Origin: Niastella sp966211305
GTDB lineage: Bacteria; Bacteroidota; Bacteroidia; Chitinophagales; Chitinophagaceae
Length of the DNA: 64,000 bases
NCBI GenBank assembly: GCA_966211305.1
Contig: CBIHPC010000005.1
Coordinates: 25,104-89,103 of the forward strand
Direction: 5' to 3'
Shown here: positions 18,658 to 28,181 of the stretch, piece after piece
How positions within the stretch are numbered: the first letter of the stretch is position 1
Layout of the letters: each line of letters begins with the position of its first letter
The notes under the pieces: generated by a model
Database searches by the model: none
Told to the model about the DNA's origin: nothing
The model's input: only the letters and a program-made list of their open reading frames with translations
Made by a program: the position numbers and the translations under genes

Positions 18658-19650
18658 TTAAGAACCCCGGAAGCGTTGATACAACTCTAAATAACTATTG
18701 GCTATTCGATCAGGCCTGTATAGCTCAGCATTTTTCAATCCGTGTTTTATCACATGCGCCCGGTATTCACCGTCTTCTATTACGTTCATTATTCCATCCC
18801 TGATAGATTTTGCAGAAAAGGGATCTATTAAACATGCTCCGCTTCCGGCAACATCCTTCATTGGGCTAAGATTTGAAGTAATTACCGGCCTACCCGTTTG
18901 TTGCGCTTCTATAATTGGCAACCCGAACCCTTCAAACAAAGAAGGGAATAAAACAATATCAGAATTCTTATAAGCATGTCTTAACTCTTCATCTGTTAAA
19001 TTATAGGATTCTTTAAAAGCTATCTTCTTTTTCTCCAATTGCTCCCGCTCGGCAGCGGGTATCTTTCCAATAATATGCAACTCACATGAAATACCTTCCA
19101 GTGCTTCAATTACCCGAAAGAGGTTCTTATTGGGAGTTATTCCCACAAATAATATTAACGGCCGCTGTTTATGAAACTGATGGGGTTGAAATGTTATTCT
19201 TTCATCATAAGGATCGGCAATAACAACTACTTTTTCCGACGAACAACCTGTAAAACGAATAATATCTTCCTTCGATTTTTCTGAAACAGTCGTGATCAGA
19301 GCGCTTCTTTTAACCGGCCATTTTAAAAAAAGATAGTACAGTATCTTGCGTTTTAGACCATGCGCCTGGTACATAAACACACAATCATGAATGGTAAGGA
19401 TCGTTTTGCGTGCAGATAACCCGAATACGGCATAATGTATATCACCTGTTACATGATAAACATCAGCTTTAAGTTTGGATACGAACTGCAGGTTCTTGAC
19501 AAACGTAGATACAGATACCTTATGCCGTGGTACGAAAGCCTTTTGTAAGATAACTTTATTCTTAAGAAAGGGCTCTATTAATGCAAAAACCTTTTCAATA
19601 CTAAAATAATAAGTCTGAGGCTTTCTAAAAATCATTGCTACTCTTAGCAT
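18658..19650 (-). CDS. Family 4 glycosyltransferase
   Basis: This 330-residue GT-B enzyme has an N-terminal domain with DVYHVTGDIHYAVFGL and TILTIHDCVFMYQ, a pattern common in mannosyl-type GT4 enzymes. The donor domain has LILFVGITPNKNLFRVIEAL and the EX7E region VLFPSLFEGFGLPIIEAQQTG. It belongs to the cytoplasmic assembly line for the repeat unit. Donor and acceptor are unknown. The gene is 33 bp upstream of the AsnB-like gene. Confidence 0.9.
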   Translation of the reverse strand: MLRVAMIFRKPQTYYFSIEKVFALIEPFLKNKVILQKAFVPRHKVSVSTFVKNLQFVSKLKADVYHVTGDIHYAVFGLSARKTILTIHDCVFMYQAHGLKRKILYYLFLKWPVKRSALITTVSEKSKEDIIRFTGCSSEKVVVIADPYDERITFQPHQFHKQRPLILFVGITPNKNLFRVIEALEGISCELHIIGKIPAAEREQLEKKKIAFKESYNLTDEELRHAYKNSDIVLFPSLFEGFGLPIIEAQQTGRPVITSNLSPMKDVAGSGACLIDPFSAKSIRDGIMNVIEDGEYRAHVIKHGLKNAELYRPDRIANSYLELYQRFRGS

Positions 19651-19697
19651 AAATCTCTTCTACTGAAAAAATAATAGTACCCTAAATTCAATGCTTT

Positions 19698-21131
19698 TTA
19701 AACCGCAGATTCAGCTAACCTCGTTACCGGCTTTCTTCTTATATACGTTACATCAACACCAAACCATCCCGGAAACAGTTTGTATAACAGCCAAATGAAG
19801 AATGCCGATTTCATTATAGAGTTCACAATCTGCAGCGTGTCTGTTTCGGCAGAATAGGTGGTTTGATAAAACAGAACGGGAATCCATAAAACGATCAACG
19901 GAATTCTGTTACCTATAACAAAAACCCGTTTATATGCCCATCGTATAAACCCACCCAGAAAAAACATATATATAATACCACCTTCAACTCCAAAGCTGCC
20001 ATAAGCTTCTCCCAACGGTCCAATATTTGTTGACCATCCTTTTAAATTCATGCCGGCATAAAATTTCATATTGAATTTTCCTCCCGCTTCCGGTTTATTG
20101 GGCCATAAGAATCTCGGCACAAAGGCAGAGGCAAACGAAACTGCTAAATTACCGCCATTATCAAAAGGTTGAATGTTTGGAATCCGTCTCATTACCAGCG
20201 CAACATTATATCCCTGGTTAGCTCTGTAATATATTGGGAAGAATGCTTTCTCGGAAAACATTTCACCCTTTTGAACCTTATCCGAGATCAAATTTGCAAA
20301 AAGTATCATCTTATTTCCTGTATACCCCTGTCTCCAAACAAATTGTCTGTAAGCGGGTTTCACCGCCTGAATGATCATCAAAATAAAACCCGCTGCAAAA
20401 AAAATGAGCGCCTTTTTCCAAAGACTGGTTTTTGAACCCAGAAATAAAAATGAGAACATTGTCATTCCCATATAGGCCACAATGGTGAACATCCCCTGCC
20501 TTAAAGAATTGATCAATATAAACAAGGCAAAGAAAAATATGACAGGCCACTTGTATTTAAAAGCAGGGAGATAAAATACATATAATATCCCGGCAAATGC
20601 TGCAAAATAAAATAACAGAATAAAAAACTGAAAAGAAACAGGTAAATAAGAGGAGAAAAAGAGCATTACAATTCCAATAATTACTATATAAATACCTTTA
20701 TTTTTCATTTCCGGTCTTTGCAAAACGGCCTTAGCCCTGTCAATAGTCGAAGCTAGAACCGAACCATGATCGCCCGACCTTACACTATTCATTGGCCAGC
20801 ACAAGGCTATGACAAAAGCTGCGGTTGCCGGTAAAGCAAATGAGAAATAAACATCCTCCGCTATAGGCATATATCGACGCCATAACTTTGCCAAAGGGTT
20901 TTCAATCGTATAAACATCATATCCCAATGCAGGCATAACAAGGCATATAAAACAGATATGCAGTGCAATTATTTCCCGTAACACAACACCCTTACCTAAC
21001 TTATCAAGCATCAAAATAAGAACTATTCCCAGAAGAGCTAACGATAGTGCGTAATACCAATCCGTTACCAGCGATAATCCAAATACGAACAATTGTAGAT
21101 AAGGATATAAATATGTCTTAAAATTTTTCAA
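19698..21131 (-). CDS. Multi-spanning membrane protein, O-antigen polymerase (Wzy)-like
   Basis: This 477-residue protein has about ten to twelve hydrophobic segments, beginning LYPYLQLFVFGLSLVTDWYY. A large extra-membrane loop lies near residues 255-345, with conserved-looking AFVPRFLWPNKPEAGGKF and LGEAYGSFGVEGG. This resembles Wzy/EpsG/WzyE-type polymerases and O-antigen ligases, which share that topology. It would polymerise or ligate units at the outer face of the inner membrane. The cluster also carries an ABC exporter, which normally does not need Wzy, so the exact role is uncertain. Confidence 0.68.
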   Translation of the reverse strand: MKNFKTYLYPYLQLFVFGLSLVTDWYYALSLALLGIVLILMLDKLGKGVVLREIIALHICFICLVMPALGYDVYTIENPLAKLWRRYMPIAEDVYFSFALPATAAFVIALCWPMNSVRSGDHGSVLASTIDRAKAVLQRPEMKNKGIYIVIIGIVMLFFSSYLPVSFQFFILLFYFAAFAGILYVFYLPAFKYKWPVIFFFALFILINSLRQGMFTIVAYMGMTMFSFLFLGSKTSLWKKALIFFAAGFILMIIQAVKPAYRQFVWRQGYTGNKMILFANLISDKVQKGEMFSEKAFFPIYYRANQGYNVALVMRRIPNIQPFDNGGNLAVSFASAFVPRFLWPNKPEAGGKFNMKFYAGMNLKGWSTNIGPLGEAYGSFGVEGGIIYMFFLGGFIRWAYKRVFVIGNRIPLIVLWIPVLFYQTTYSAETDTLQIVNSIMKSAFFIWLLYKLFPGWFGVDVTYIRRKPVTRLAESAV

Positions 21132-21158
21132 ATCACATCAATTAATAGCAAACAAATC

Positions 21159-22310
21159 TTAAACATCTTCGACGCAATTGACTAACTTTTTTGCAAGCGG
21201 TGTCAGTACATCTTCACAATAAAAAGCGATACTCCTTTCTTTTAATCCATTCCGATTAATGGCAAATTTATAATCGAATTTGTCGATTTCCCTAAAGTTA
21301 ACCTTTATAACTTTTGGATACGTTTCGCTATGTATATATTCGTAACATCCCAGCATTTCTTCAGGAAACCAAACATCAAGACCGCATCCCTGATATTCGA
21401 ATAACTTATTAGGTGCATTATGTTTAAAGTTCAACGTTGTGGCTTTATACAAAATGACGCCTACATTATATTCTTTTAAAACCAAAGGAAGTAATTCGTA
21501 GCTCACAGCGCCTTTAAGTTCAATATTTTGAGCTCCTAATTCGGTAATAAAGGCAACTATATGAGCAGGAACATTGAATGAATATATATCCAAAAAAACG
21601 GCACCAGCGTTTTGTTTTATCCAGGTCAAAAATTCTTTTATGTACAGATCTTCAAAAGATCCAAAGGAACCTACATAAACAAACTTGCATACCTGATTAA
21701 AATATTTCTTTTTATCCTGAACAAAAGCCCATTCCCTTGAAGGGTAATTAGGTATTAACCTGCACACACTTTTATCAATGGAAGGATTATCATTTAAAAA
21801 AAGCGCCATGCGCTCATTGTTGGTGTGAGATATCCATTCTGCTTTTTTAAACAAATATTTTTCCTTTGAATGAGCAAAGCTGATGATCCTCATACCCGGC
21901 TGCGCATAATCGTTGGGGCTCATGTATTCATGATAATGAATAAATACCCTGACATTCTTATTAAAAAACCGCTTATATACAAAAACAGGTAAGGCAGAAT
22001 GGGATTCGTAATACAATATAGCAGCAGGTTTTAATCTTATCAGCTTTAATAAAGTGCGGATTGTAAAGTTTGCGAACCTCATCAATGTTCCTACACTACC
22101 CTTTACTTTTTTATTGTTGCTAATTCTTAAGATATCAACCTTCTTATTTGCATATAACGTTCTGACAGCATCCGGTTCAGATGTAATAACATTCAGCCTA
22201 CGCTCCTCACCGATCTCTTTGGATAAAAAGTTAATACAGTTAATTACGGGCGGAAATATTTCCAGCGCCTGACAATGAATAATTACAATATTTTTACTCT
22301 CCCGGCCCAC
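21159..22310 (-). CDS. GT-B-fold glycosyltransferase-like protein
   Basis: This 383-residue protein has GT-B character: an N-terminal domain with IVIIHCQALEIFPPVINC and FIHYHEYMSPNDYAQPG, and a C-terminal domain with CKFVYVGSFGSFEDLYIKEF and KHNAPNKLFEYQGCGLDVWFP, the donor-binding glutamate region. It is divergent from classical GT4 enzymes. Its stop codon overlaps the start of the next position in the run (1-bp overlap with the gene upstream), indicating translational coupling. The sugar is unknown. Confidence 0.72.
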   Translation of the reverse strand: MGRESKNIVIIHCQALEIFPPVINCINFLSKEIGEERRLNVITSEPDAVRTLYANKKVDILRISNNKKVKGSVGTLMRFANFTIRTLLKLIRLKPAAILYYESHSALPVFVYKRFFNKNVRVFIHYHEYMSPNDYAQPGMRIISFAHSKEKYLFKKAEWISHTNNERMALFLNDNPSIDKSVCRLIPNYPSREWAFVQDKKKYFNQVCKFVYVGSFGSFEDLYIKEFLTWIKQNAGAVFLDIYSFNVPAHIVAFITELGAQNIELKGAVSYELLPLVLKEYNVGVILYKATTLNFKHNAPNKLFEYQGCGLDVWFPEEMLGCYEYIHSETYPKVIKVNFREIDKFDYKFAINRNGLKERSIAFYCEDVLTPLAKKLVNCVEDV

Positions 22311-23365
22311 TATGCAATAATTGCCTCTATCTGTTCACAATAACTGTTTGCAGAAAAATATTCGTCCATTTTTTTTCTTGCAGCCGAATACTTGTTTAGC
22401 TCATCTTTTATATGAACTACCTTACAATACAGATCGTCAGGCCAGTTTTCGTCATTTTTAACCATACATTCTTCCAGGTCGAGCAACTTTGCCATTTCAC
22501 CGATGCCTCCTTCATTAAAACCTATGATAGGTACGCCATAATCAAGTGACTCAAGAAATATTCTTCCCAATGGTTCCTGCTTATTTAAGTGCACAACCAA
22601 ATCAATAGATGTATATATGGCATCCTTGTTCTCCTGAAATCCATGAAATTTCACAATGGTATTCTTGTAGTTATTCGCCTTTATCGAAAATTGCAACACA
22701 TCGGGCAATTCCTTCTCTACATCTCCAAAAAAGTTGAGTTCAATATTCTTTACTGATCTATGCTCAAGATAATCGCAAAATGTAACTATCTCCCTCAATC
22801 CTTTTGAGTTTGTGACCCTTCCAATAACACCTATTTTAATTTTACTTTTATCTTGATCTGCTTTTGACCCAATACCATATGTTTTGCCTAAAACATACAG
22901 GTCGTAAATGGTCTCAATATTTTTTATACTGGTATCGGTGATCAGGTTTCTAATATACCGTGAGATACAGATCAAAATTACATTCCCCGGTAATGCGCCA
23001 ATTCTCGACGGCAGGGTGTCTTCAGTTATACGAATATGAACTACGAACTTCTTGTTCCTGAAAAACGGAGCCAGCATTTTAATATATCTGATATGCCCAC
23101 CTTCATTAACGTATACACTATTATACCGGCCCAGGCATAACAGCCAAAACAACTTAAAATAAAAAAGTTTTATGTTAGTTCCAATTACATTTACGTTGTG
23201 CCTGTTAAGCGATCGAAGTTTTTGTAAAAATCTACCTTTTCCCGGAACATATACCGTATACTCATTTTGTGATTTCAAAAGAAAGTCATAGAGTACCTGC
23301 TCACTACCATAAAAATTTCCTGAAGGACTTATAACTACTGTGCCTGGTTTAATCATATCTCCCAA
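22310..23365 (-). CDS. Family 4 glycosyltransferase
   Basis: This 351-residue GT-B enzyme has SPSGNFYGSEQVLYDFLLKS at the N-terminus (acceptor loop). The donor domain carries IKIGVIGRVTNSKGLREIV, and the EX7E region is EPLGRIFLESLDYGVPIIGF. It probably adds one residue of the repeat unit. Neighbours on both sides are also glycosyltransferases, one overlapping by 1 bp. Confidence 0.87.
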   Translation of the reverse strand: MGDMIKPGTVVISPSGNFYGSEQVLYDFLLKSQNEYTVYVPGKGRFLQKLRSLNRHNVNVIGTNIKLFYFKLFWLLCLGRYNSVYVNEGGHIRYIKMLAPFFRNKKFVVHIRITEDTLPSRIGALPGNVILICISRYIRNLITDTSIKNIETIYDLYVLGKTYGIGSKADQDKSKIKIGVIGRVTNSKGLREIVTFCDYLEHRSVKNIELNFFGDVEKELPDVLQFSIKANNYKNTIVKFHGFQENKDAIYTSIDLVVHLNKQEPLGRIFLESLDYGVPIIGFNEGGIGEMAKLLDLEECMVKNDENWPDDLYCKVVHIKDELNKYSAARKKMDEYFSANSYCEQIEAIIA

Positions 23366-23388
23366 ACTGCCATTATACGGGGCCGGAA

Positions 23389-24408
23389 CTAATTTAAAAT
23401 CGTATTTACTATTTTTCCTAAGATGCTTTTATAGTCAAACCCACCCTCATGTACTTTTTTAAAACCTTTTTCGGTGAGCTCTTCCAGTTTATCGGGGTTA
23501 AGCTGATAAAATCTGATCTTTTCTGCAATATCATCCATAGAATAGAAAAAGATGGCTTCTTCATTTGTAAAAAAGGTTCCCATTTCTTCATTTGCTTCTG
23601 TTATCAATGCCGTTCCGCAAGCCGGGATCTCAAAAGTGCGGGTAGTGTGCAGTTCGGGAAAATGTTTCGATAATAACCCAAGGGAAAAATAACTCGAAGA
23701 AATAACCTGAACATATGCTTTTCCGAACAAGGCGGTTCCCAGATATTCCAAAAATGGGTTATTATAGTTTCTCTGCACGAATTGCTCCCAATTATAACCA
23801 GCCAGCACTACTTTAATTTTATTATCGATAAGATGCTGCAATACCAACTCACGGCTTTTCTCACGTAGCCCTATAAAAGCAACCTGATCCTTTTTCTCTT
23901 TGAATGTACAAACAGGTATATGAACAGCTGTATCAAATCCCTGACTTACTAAGATCAATTTCTCCTTTTCCACGGATTTCAGATAATCGCCTATCTCCGC
24001 TTTCTTTGTGGTTATGAGGTAATCGTAATGTTCTATAGATCGAAAGAAGTGATTCGACCGGTTATTATAATAAGCCATGTCAGGAGTGTAATGGACGAGT
24101 TTACCTGCACGCTTTTTTAATATGGCTGTTGTCTTTTTTGTCAGAAAAATCGCCTTATCTACCCAAATTAAATCGTAATGTTCATGGGTAAGGTTTTTTA
24201 AAATATATTTATTTACCGACGTTATAACCGGACCTATCTGATAACGAAATCCTATAGATCGAAAAACCCTGTTTTGATGCAGAAAAGGTATATCGGTATC
24301 TATAAAACCATAATCCCAACCAGGCAGTAGGTGCTTCAGTTGTTCACCCCGCATTCTGGAGGTAGAACCCTCAGTGTATATTCCTATATACAATGCTTTC
24401 TTCATCAC
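23389..24408 (-). CDS. CgeB-like glycosyltransferase
   Basis: This 339-residue protein resembles the CgeB / Glyco_trans_1_2 group. It opens with ALYIGIYTEGSTSRMRGEQL, has DQVAFIGLREKSRELVLQHL as the second-domain start, and has FGKAYVQVISSSYFSLG, then HTTRTFEIPACGTALITE and a late NEEAIFFYSMDD, typical of this family. It probably transfers a sugar to a surface glycan. Its start overlaps the stop of the upstream gene by 4 bp (ATGA arrangement), implying coupled translation. Confidence 0.82.
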   Translation of the reverse strand: MMKKALYIGIYTEGSTSRMRGEQLKHLLPGWDYGFIDTDIPFLHQNRVFRSIGFRYQIGPVITSVNKYILKNLTHEHYDLIWVDKAIFLTKKTTAILKKRAGKLVHYTPDMAYYNNRSNHFFRSIEHYDYLITTKKAEIGDYLKSVEKEKLILVSQGFDTAVHIPVCTFKEKKDQVAFIGLREKSRELVLQHLIDNKIKVVLAGYNWEQFVQRNYNNPFLEYLGTALFGKAYVQVISSSYFSLGLLSKHFPELHTTRTFEIPACGTALITEANEEMGTFFTNEEAIFFYSMDDIAEKIRFYQLNPDKLEELTEKGFKKVHEGGFDYKSILGKIVNTILN

Positions 24409-25589
24409 CTAATATACGGTTTCCCTGATGCCATAATTGGTGTCGCGGCAAATTGCGCTTCCAGAATGCTGTTAATTCTATCCAATTGTTTTGAATAGGT
24501 GTTATTGATTGCAAACTGAATTCGCTGGTGTTGCAATTCAGGCGAATTAAAATGTTGCAGGTTCTTTATTATACCTGAAAAAAGCCCGGGTAACTCAGCG
24601 TTTGTTTCTCTTGACTGCACCATCTGAATAAGACCATGCTGATCGAGATAGGTGGTAACATTATTCGAAACAATTACTTTTCCGGTGCTCAGGTACTCCA
24701 TTATTTTATGATAATTCGTCCCTTTGCTTTGATCCTTTCTCACATCGTAGCATATCAAAAAAGCATCCATGCACTGGATTGCTTTTGCCAATTGATCAGT
24801 TGCAACAGGGCCGTGAAGTATTACATTTGAAAGTGCCTTTAGGGAAGATATGAAGTCTGCAGTTTGATTATCGTTGTTTCCACCAATGTTCGAGTCTTTT
24901 GAAGAATAACTTCCCCAAAATTCAAAAACGACATCTGGGTTCTCCCGAACAATTTTCAAAAGAACGTCCCGGTCTATATCCTTTCGAAGCAGATTTCCCG
25001 AGAAACCGACATGTGCCGGATTCCTTGGCTCATTGCTAATACCTTTTGAATCCAGAAAATTATTAGCCAATCCGTGATTGATGAAATGCATGGGTCGCTT
25101 TAAATGCGTGTATTTCTGCAAAATTTCACGGGTAACCGAAAACAAAATATCAGCGCCATCCCCTGCAAGTATGGCCGTTTCATTCAGCGGTTCATCTACC
25201 GGGTGGAAGATTTTTATTGATTGTTGCCCAACTTCATCCAGTTGATATATATTGTTCAGATCGAAAGACCAAACAATATCGATCGTACTTCCAATCGCCT
25301 TCCTGATCTTTCTTATCTGCCTCTTCATTAGCCAGTGGAAAAGCTTCTGAGCATGGAATTTAAGGTTGTATGGAAAGTACAACCTGTGAGTTACAAGATA
25401 AAGCCCCGGCGCAAAAGGTAAGGATGTTACAGAAACCGGCTTTTGATCAACATGAGCCTCCCCCGGTGGGTTCAAATAAAATACTTTATTGCCCCGTCTT
25501 GCAAGCTCAACAGCATAATGATGTTTGGAAATGAACATTTGACCCCAGGCCTGAGGCGACAGGATCAAAATGGTTTTATTACTGAGCAT
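24405..25589 (-). CDS. GT-B glycosyltransferase
   Basis: This 394-residue protein has ILILSPQAWGQMFISKHHYA at the N-terminus and VFYLNPPGEAH. The C-terminal half has AHVGFSGNLLRKDIDRDVLL and KGTNYHKIMEYLSTGKVIVSN, matching glycosyltransferases that use a late KxxEYLxxGKPVV-type donor motif. It overlaps the next gene by 4 bp and the aminotransferase upstream by 11 bp, so it is tightly embedded in the operon. Donor and acceptor are unknown. Confidence 0.82.
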   Translation of the reverse strand: MLSNKTILILSPQAWGQMFISKHHYAVELARRGNKVFYLNPPGEAHVDQKPVSVTSLPFAPGLYLVTHRLYFPYNLKFHAQKLFHWLMKRQIRKIRKAIGSTIDIVWSFDLNNIYQLDEVGQQSIKIFHPVDEPLNETAILAGDGADILFSVTREILQKYTHLKRPMHFINHGLANNFLDSKGISNEPRNPAHVGFSGNLLRKDIDRDVLLKIVRENPDVVFEFWGSYSSKDSNIGGNNDNQTADFISSLKALSNVILHGPVATDQLAKAIQCMDAFLICYDVRKDQSKGTNYHKIMEYLSTGKVIVSNNVTTYLDQHGLIQMVQSRETNAELPGLFSGIIKNLQHFNSPELQHQRIQFAINNTYSKQLDRINSILEAQFAATPIMASGKPYIR

Positions 25590-26685
25590 AAAATTTCCGC
25601 AGTAAGGTTGAAATATGTGAAACCATCTGCTCCGTCATTTCGGGGTAAACAGGCAATGAAAGTATTTCACCCTGCAGTTTATCTGAAACCGGATAATCCG
25701 AGGTTTGATAGTTAAGATATTTATACGCGGGTAAACCAGGTAGCGGAGTGGGATAATGGATAGCTGTTTCAACACCTTGCTCTTTAAGGTATTTCATCAG
25801 TTCATCGCGTTTTTGTGCCCTGATAACATATAAATGATAGGTATGAACAGATGCCGGCCTTACTACCGGAAGTTTAACCTCTGAAATGCTATTCAGGTAT
25901 TTGTTATACCATGAAGCTACTCCAATTCTTTGCTCGGTCCATTTTAATATATAAGGCAGCTTGGCCGATAAAATAGCTGCCTGTAAACCATCGAGCCTGC
26001 TGTTAATGCCTTCCATCAGGTGGTGATGCTTTTTCAAGGCACCATGATTGGCAAACATCCTGCATTTTTCTGCCAGGGCATCATCATTTGTAATAATGCA
26101 ACCCGCGTCACCATACGCACCAAGATTTTTACCCGGGTAAAAACTAAACGACCCGGCAATACCGGTAAGACCGGCCCTTTTGCTTTTATATTCTGAAAAA
26201 TGCGATTGGGCGCAATCTTCTATCAGGTAGATACCACGCCTTTTACAAATTTCATTGATAGTTTCAATATCGCACATCTGACCTTGCAGATGCACCACCA
26301 AAATCGCCTTGGTTGCGGGCGTTATCAACGCCTCCAATTTTGTTTCATCCATACTGTAATATTCAGGATGAACATCTGCAAATACCGGTTTTGCACCAGC
26401 CTGGGTTATAGTTTCAGAACTTGAGATCCAGCTATTGGCGGCTGTAATTACTTCATCACCTTCTCCAACGCCCAACATTTTCATAATTATGAATAATGAA
26501 TCTGTTCCATTGGCGCAGGAGATAACATTTTTTACACCATATAATGAAGCAAACTGCTCTTCAAATGCTTTTACGTATTTTCCACCTATAAATGCTGTTT
26601 CATTTATTACAGACGCTATAGCGGTATCTATGTCCGATTGTATGCTTTTGTATTGAGCTTTCAGATCTACGAAAGGTATTTGCAT
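25579..26685 (-). CDS. DegT/DnrJ/EryC1/StrS sugar aminotransferase (WbpE-like)
   Basis: This 368-residue PLP enzyme aminates a 3-keto nucleotide sugar with glutamate as donor. Signatures are VDLKAQYKSIQSDI, CANGTDSLFI, EDCAQSHFSEYK, SFYPGKNLGAYGDAG (the Schiff-base lysine) and NSRLDGLQAAIL. Next to a Gfo/Idh/MocA dehydrogenase and a hexapeptide N-acetyltransferase, it matches WbpE in the WbpB-WbpE-WbpD route that installs a 3-acetamido group on a 2-acetamido uronic acid nucleotide. A 3-amino-6-deoxyhexose route is the main alternative. Confidence 0.93.
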   Translation of the reverse strand: MQIPFVDLKAQYKSIQSDIDTAIASVINETAFIGGKYVKAFEEQFASLYGVKNVISCANGTDSLFIIMKMLGVGEGDEVITAANSWISSSETITQAGAKPVFADVHPEYYSMDETKLEALITPATKAILVVHLQGQMCDIETINEICKRRGIYLIEDCAQSHFSEYKSKRAGLTGIAGSFSFYPGKNLGAYGDAGCIITNDDALAEKCRMFANHGALKKHHHLMEGINSRLDGLQAAILSAKLPYILKWTEQRIGVASWYNKYLNSISEVKLPVVRPASVHTYHLYVIRAQKRDELMKYLKEQGVETAIHYPTPLPGLPAYKYLNYQTSDYPVSDKLQGEILSLPVYPEMTEQMVSHISTLLRKFYAQ

Positions 26686-26703
26686 GATGACTGATAAACT
26701 GAT

Positions 26704-27171
26704 TTAAAGAGGTCGAATAAGTTTGGCCGGGTTACCGGCATAAATGCCCTTTTGCGTAATATTCTTTGAAACAACGGCGCCAGCGCCGATTACAACGCCA
26801 TCACAAATTGATACAGGCAATATTGTAGCGTTTGATCCGATTGATACGCCATTGCCAATATGCGTATACTTCCATTTTGTTTTATCGCCGCCTGCCGGGC
26901 CACCCGAGGCAAACAGGTCGTTAATAAACATTACTCCATGACCAATAAAACAATCATTTCCGATGGTTACCAGCTCACAAATAAATGTATGGCTTTGTAC
27001 ACGTGTGCGTGCCCCAATAGTAGTGTCTTTCTGTATTTCGACGAAGGGACCAATAAAACAGCGGTCGCCGATTGTACAACCATACAGGTTTACCGGTTGT
27101 ACCACTTTAACATCTACACCAAATACTACGTCATTTTTAATTTGTGTTGATAACAGGATTGGCTTGTTCAT
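26704..27171 (-). CDS. Hexapeptide-repeat N-acetyltransferase (WbpD-like)
   Basis: This 155-residue left-handed beta-helix protein has repeated hexapeptides such as IGDRCF, IGNDCF and IGNGVS. It also has ITQKGIYAGNPAKLIRPL at the end, the acetyl-CoA pocket signature. By size and position it should acetylate the 3-amino group made by the adjacent aminotransferase, like WbpD/WlbB. Its start overlaps the stop of the dehydrogenase gene by 4 bp. It acts in the cytoplasm as a trimer. Confidence 0.88.
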   Translation of the reverse strand: MNKPILLSTQIKNDVVFGVDVKVVQPVNLYGCTIGDRCFIGPFVEIQKDTTIGARTRVQSHTFICELVTIGNDCFIGHGVMFINDLFASGGPAGGDKTKWKYTHIGNGVSIGSNATILPVSICDGVVIGAGAVVSKNITQKGIYAGNPAKLIRPL

Positions 27172-28181
27172 AAGCGTATAGCTTCGCGATAAATTTTTTC
27201 AATAATCTCTACCGTTTTCAACCCTTCGAAAGAACTTGTTGAAATGGCCCCATTGTTCTGCAATACTTCTATGAGGTTGTCATATACTTTGTCGTGATTA
27301 CTCATAGAACCCTGGTAAGCGCCATAGTTATTGGCTTTGTTACCCTCGGGCAAATTTTCAATTTTATAACCTTCTATTTCCTGGTACTCCAGTTCATTCA
27401 GGTATTGACCACCTATTTTTACTGTACCTTTTTCGCCGAATATGGTGAGGGAACCTTCCATATTCTTTTTATAGCTGTTAACGGTGTAATTAATGGTGCC
27501 AATGGCTCCATTAAAAAATTCAAGTATAACCGCGCCGGTATCTTCAAATTCTATAATTCCCTGGTGAGAATAGTTACCCATTATTGATTTTACCTGTTTC
27601 ACATCGCCGATCAACCAGTATAAAAGATCAATAAAATGGCTGAATTGAGTATATAACGTGCCTCCATCGAGCTTTAAAGTACCTTTCCATGAATTCTTGT
27701 AATAGTCGGGGTTGCGGTTCCAGAAACAGCTCAACTGAATACTATATATTTTTCCAAGCCGGCCCTCATCAATCAATTTTTTTACCGCTTCAACCGGCGG
27801 GTTGAACCGGTTTTGTTTTATGGCAAACAGCCGTTTATTCGTTCTTTCACCGGCTTTTATCATTTCGCCGCAATCATATACGCTTAAGGCCATTGGCTTT
27901 TCACAAAGAACATGATAACCGGCATTCAGCGCGCTGATGGCATGTGTTGCATGAAGCCCGTTTGGCGAGCATATTGAAACTACATCAATTTTTTCACCGC
28001 TTTTAATCAGATCTTCAACAGAATAATATGCTTTTGCCCCGTTAGCGGAGGCCATTTTATCAGCTTTATCCTTTTCAATATCACAAACAGCAACCAATTC
28101 CCCCCTGCTTTTAATATGCTCTGCATGCCGCTGTGCAATGCGACCGCAACCAATAATTCCGAATCTTATCTTTGATGTCAT
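27168..28181 (-). CDS. Gfo/Idh/MocA dehydrogenase (WbpB/WlbA-like)
   Basis: This 337-residue NAD-dependent dehydrogenase has the Rossmann motif GIIGCGRIAQRH at 8-19, ICSPNGLHATHA and the catalytic CEKPMAL region. The second domain contains RLGKIYSIQLSCFWNRNPDY and LDGGTLYTQFSHFIDLLYW, close to WbpB/WlbA. These enzymes oxidise the C3 hydroxyl of a UDP-GlcNAcA-type sugar before transamination. It abuts the amidotransferase gene (1-bp overlap) and the acetyltransferase (4-bp overlap). The UDP-GlcNAc 6-dehydrogenase (WbpA) that would supply substrate is not in this window. Confidence 0.9.
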   Translation of the reverse strand: MTSKIRFGIIGCGRIAQRHAEHIKSRGELVAVCDIEKDKADKMASANGAKAYYSVEDLIKSGEKIDVVSICSPNGLHATHAISALNAGYHVLCEKPMALSVYDCGEMIKAGERTNKRLFAIKQNRFNPPVEAVKKLIDEGRLGKIYSIQLSCFWNRNPDYYKNSWKGTLKLDGGTLYTQFSHFIDLLYWLIGDVKQVKSIMGNYSHQGIIEFEDTGAVILEFFNGAIGTINYTVNSYKKNMEGSLTIFGEKGTVKIGGQYLNELEYQEIEGYKIENLPEGNKANNYGAYQGSMSNHDKVYDNLIEVLQNNGAISTSSFEGLKTVEIIEKIYREAIRL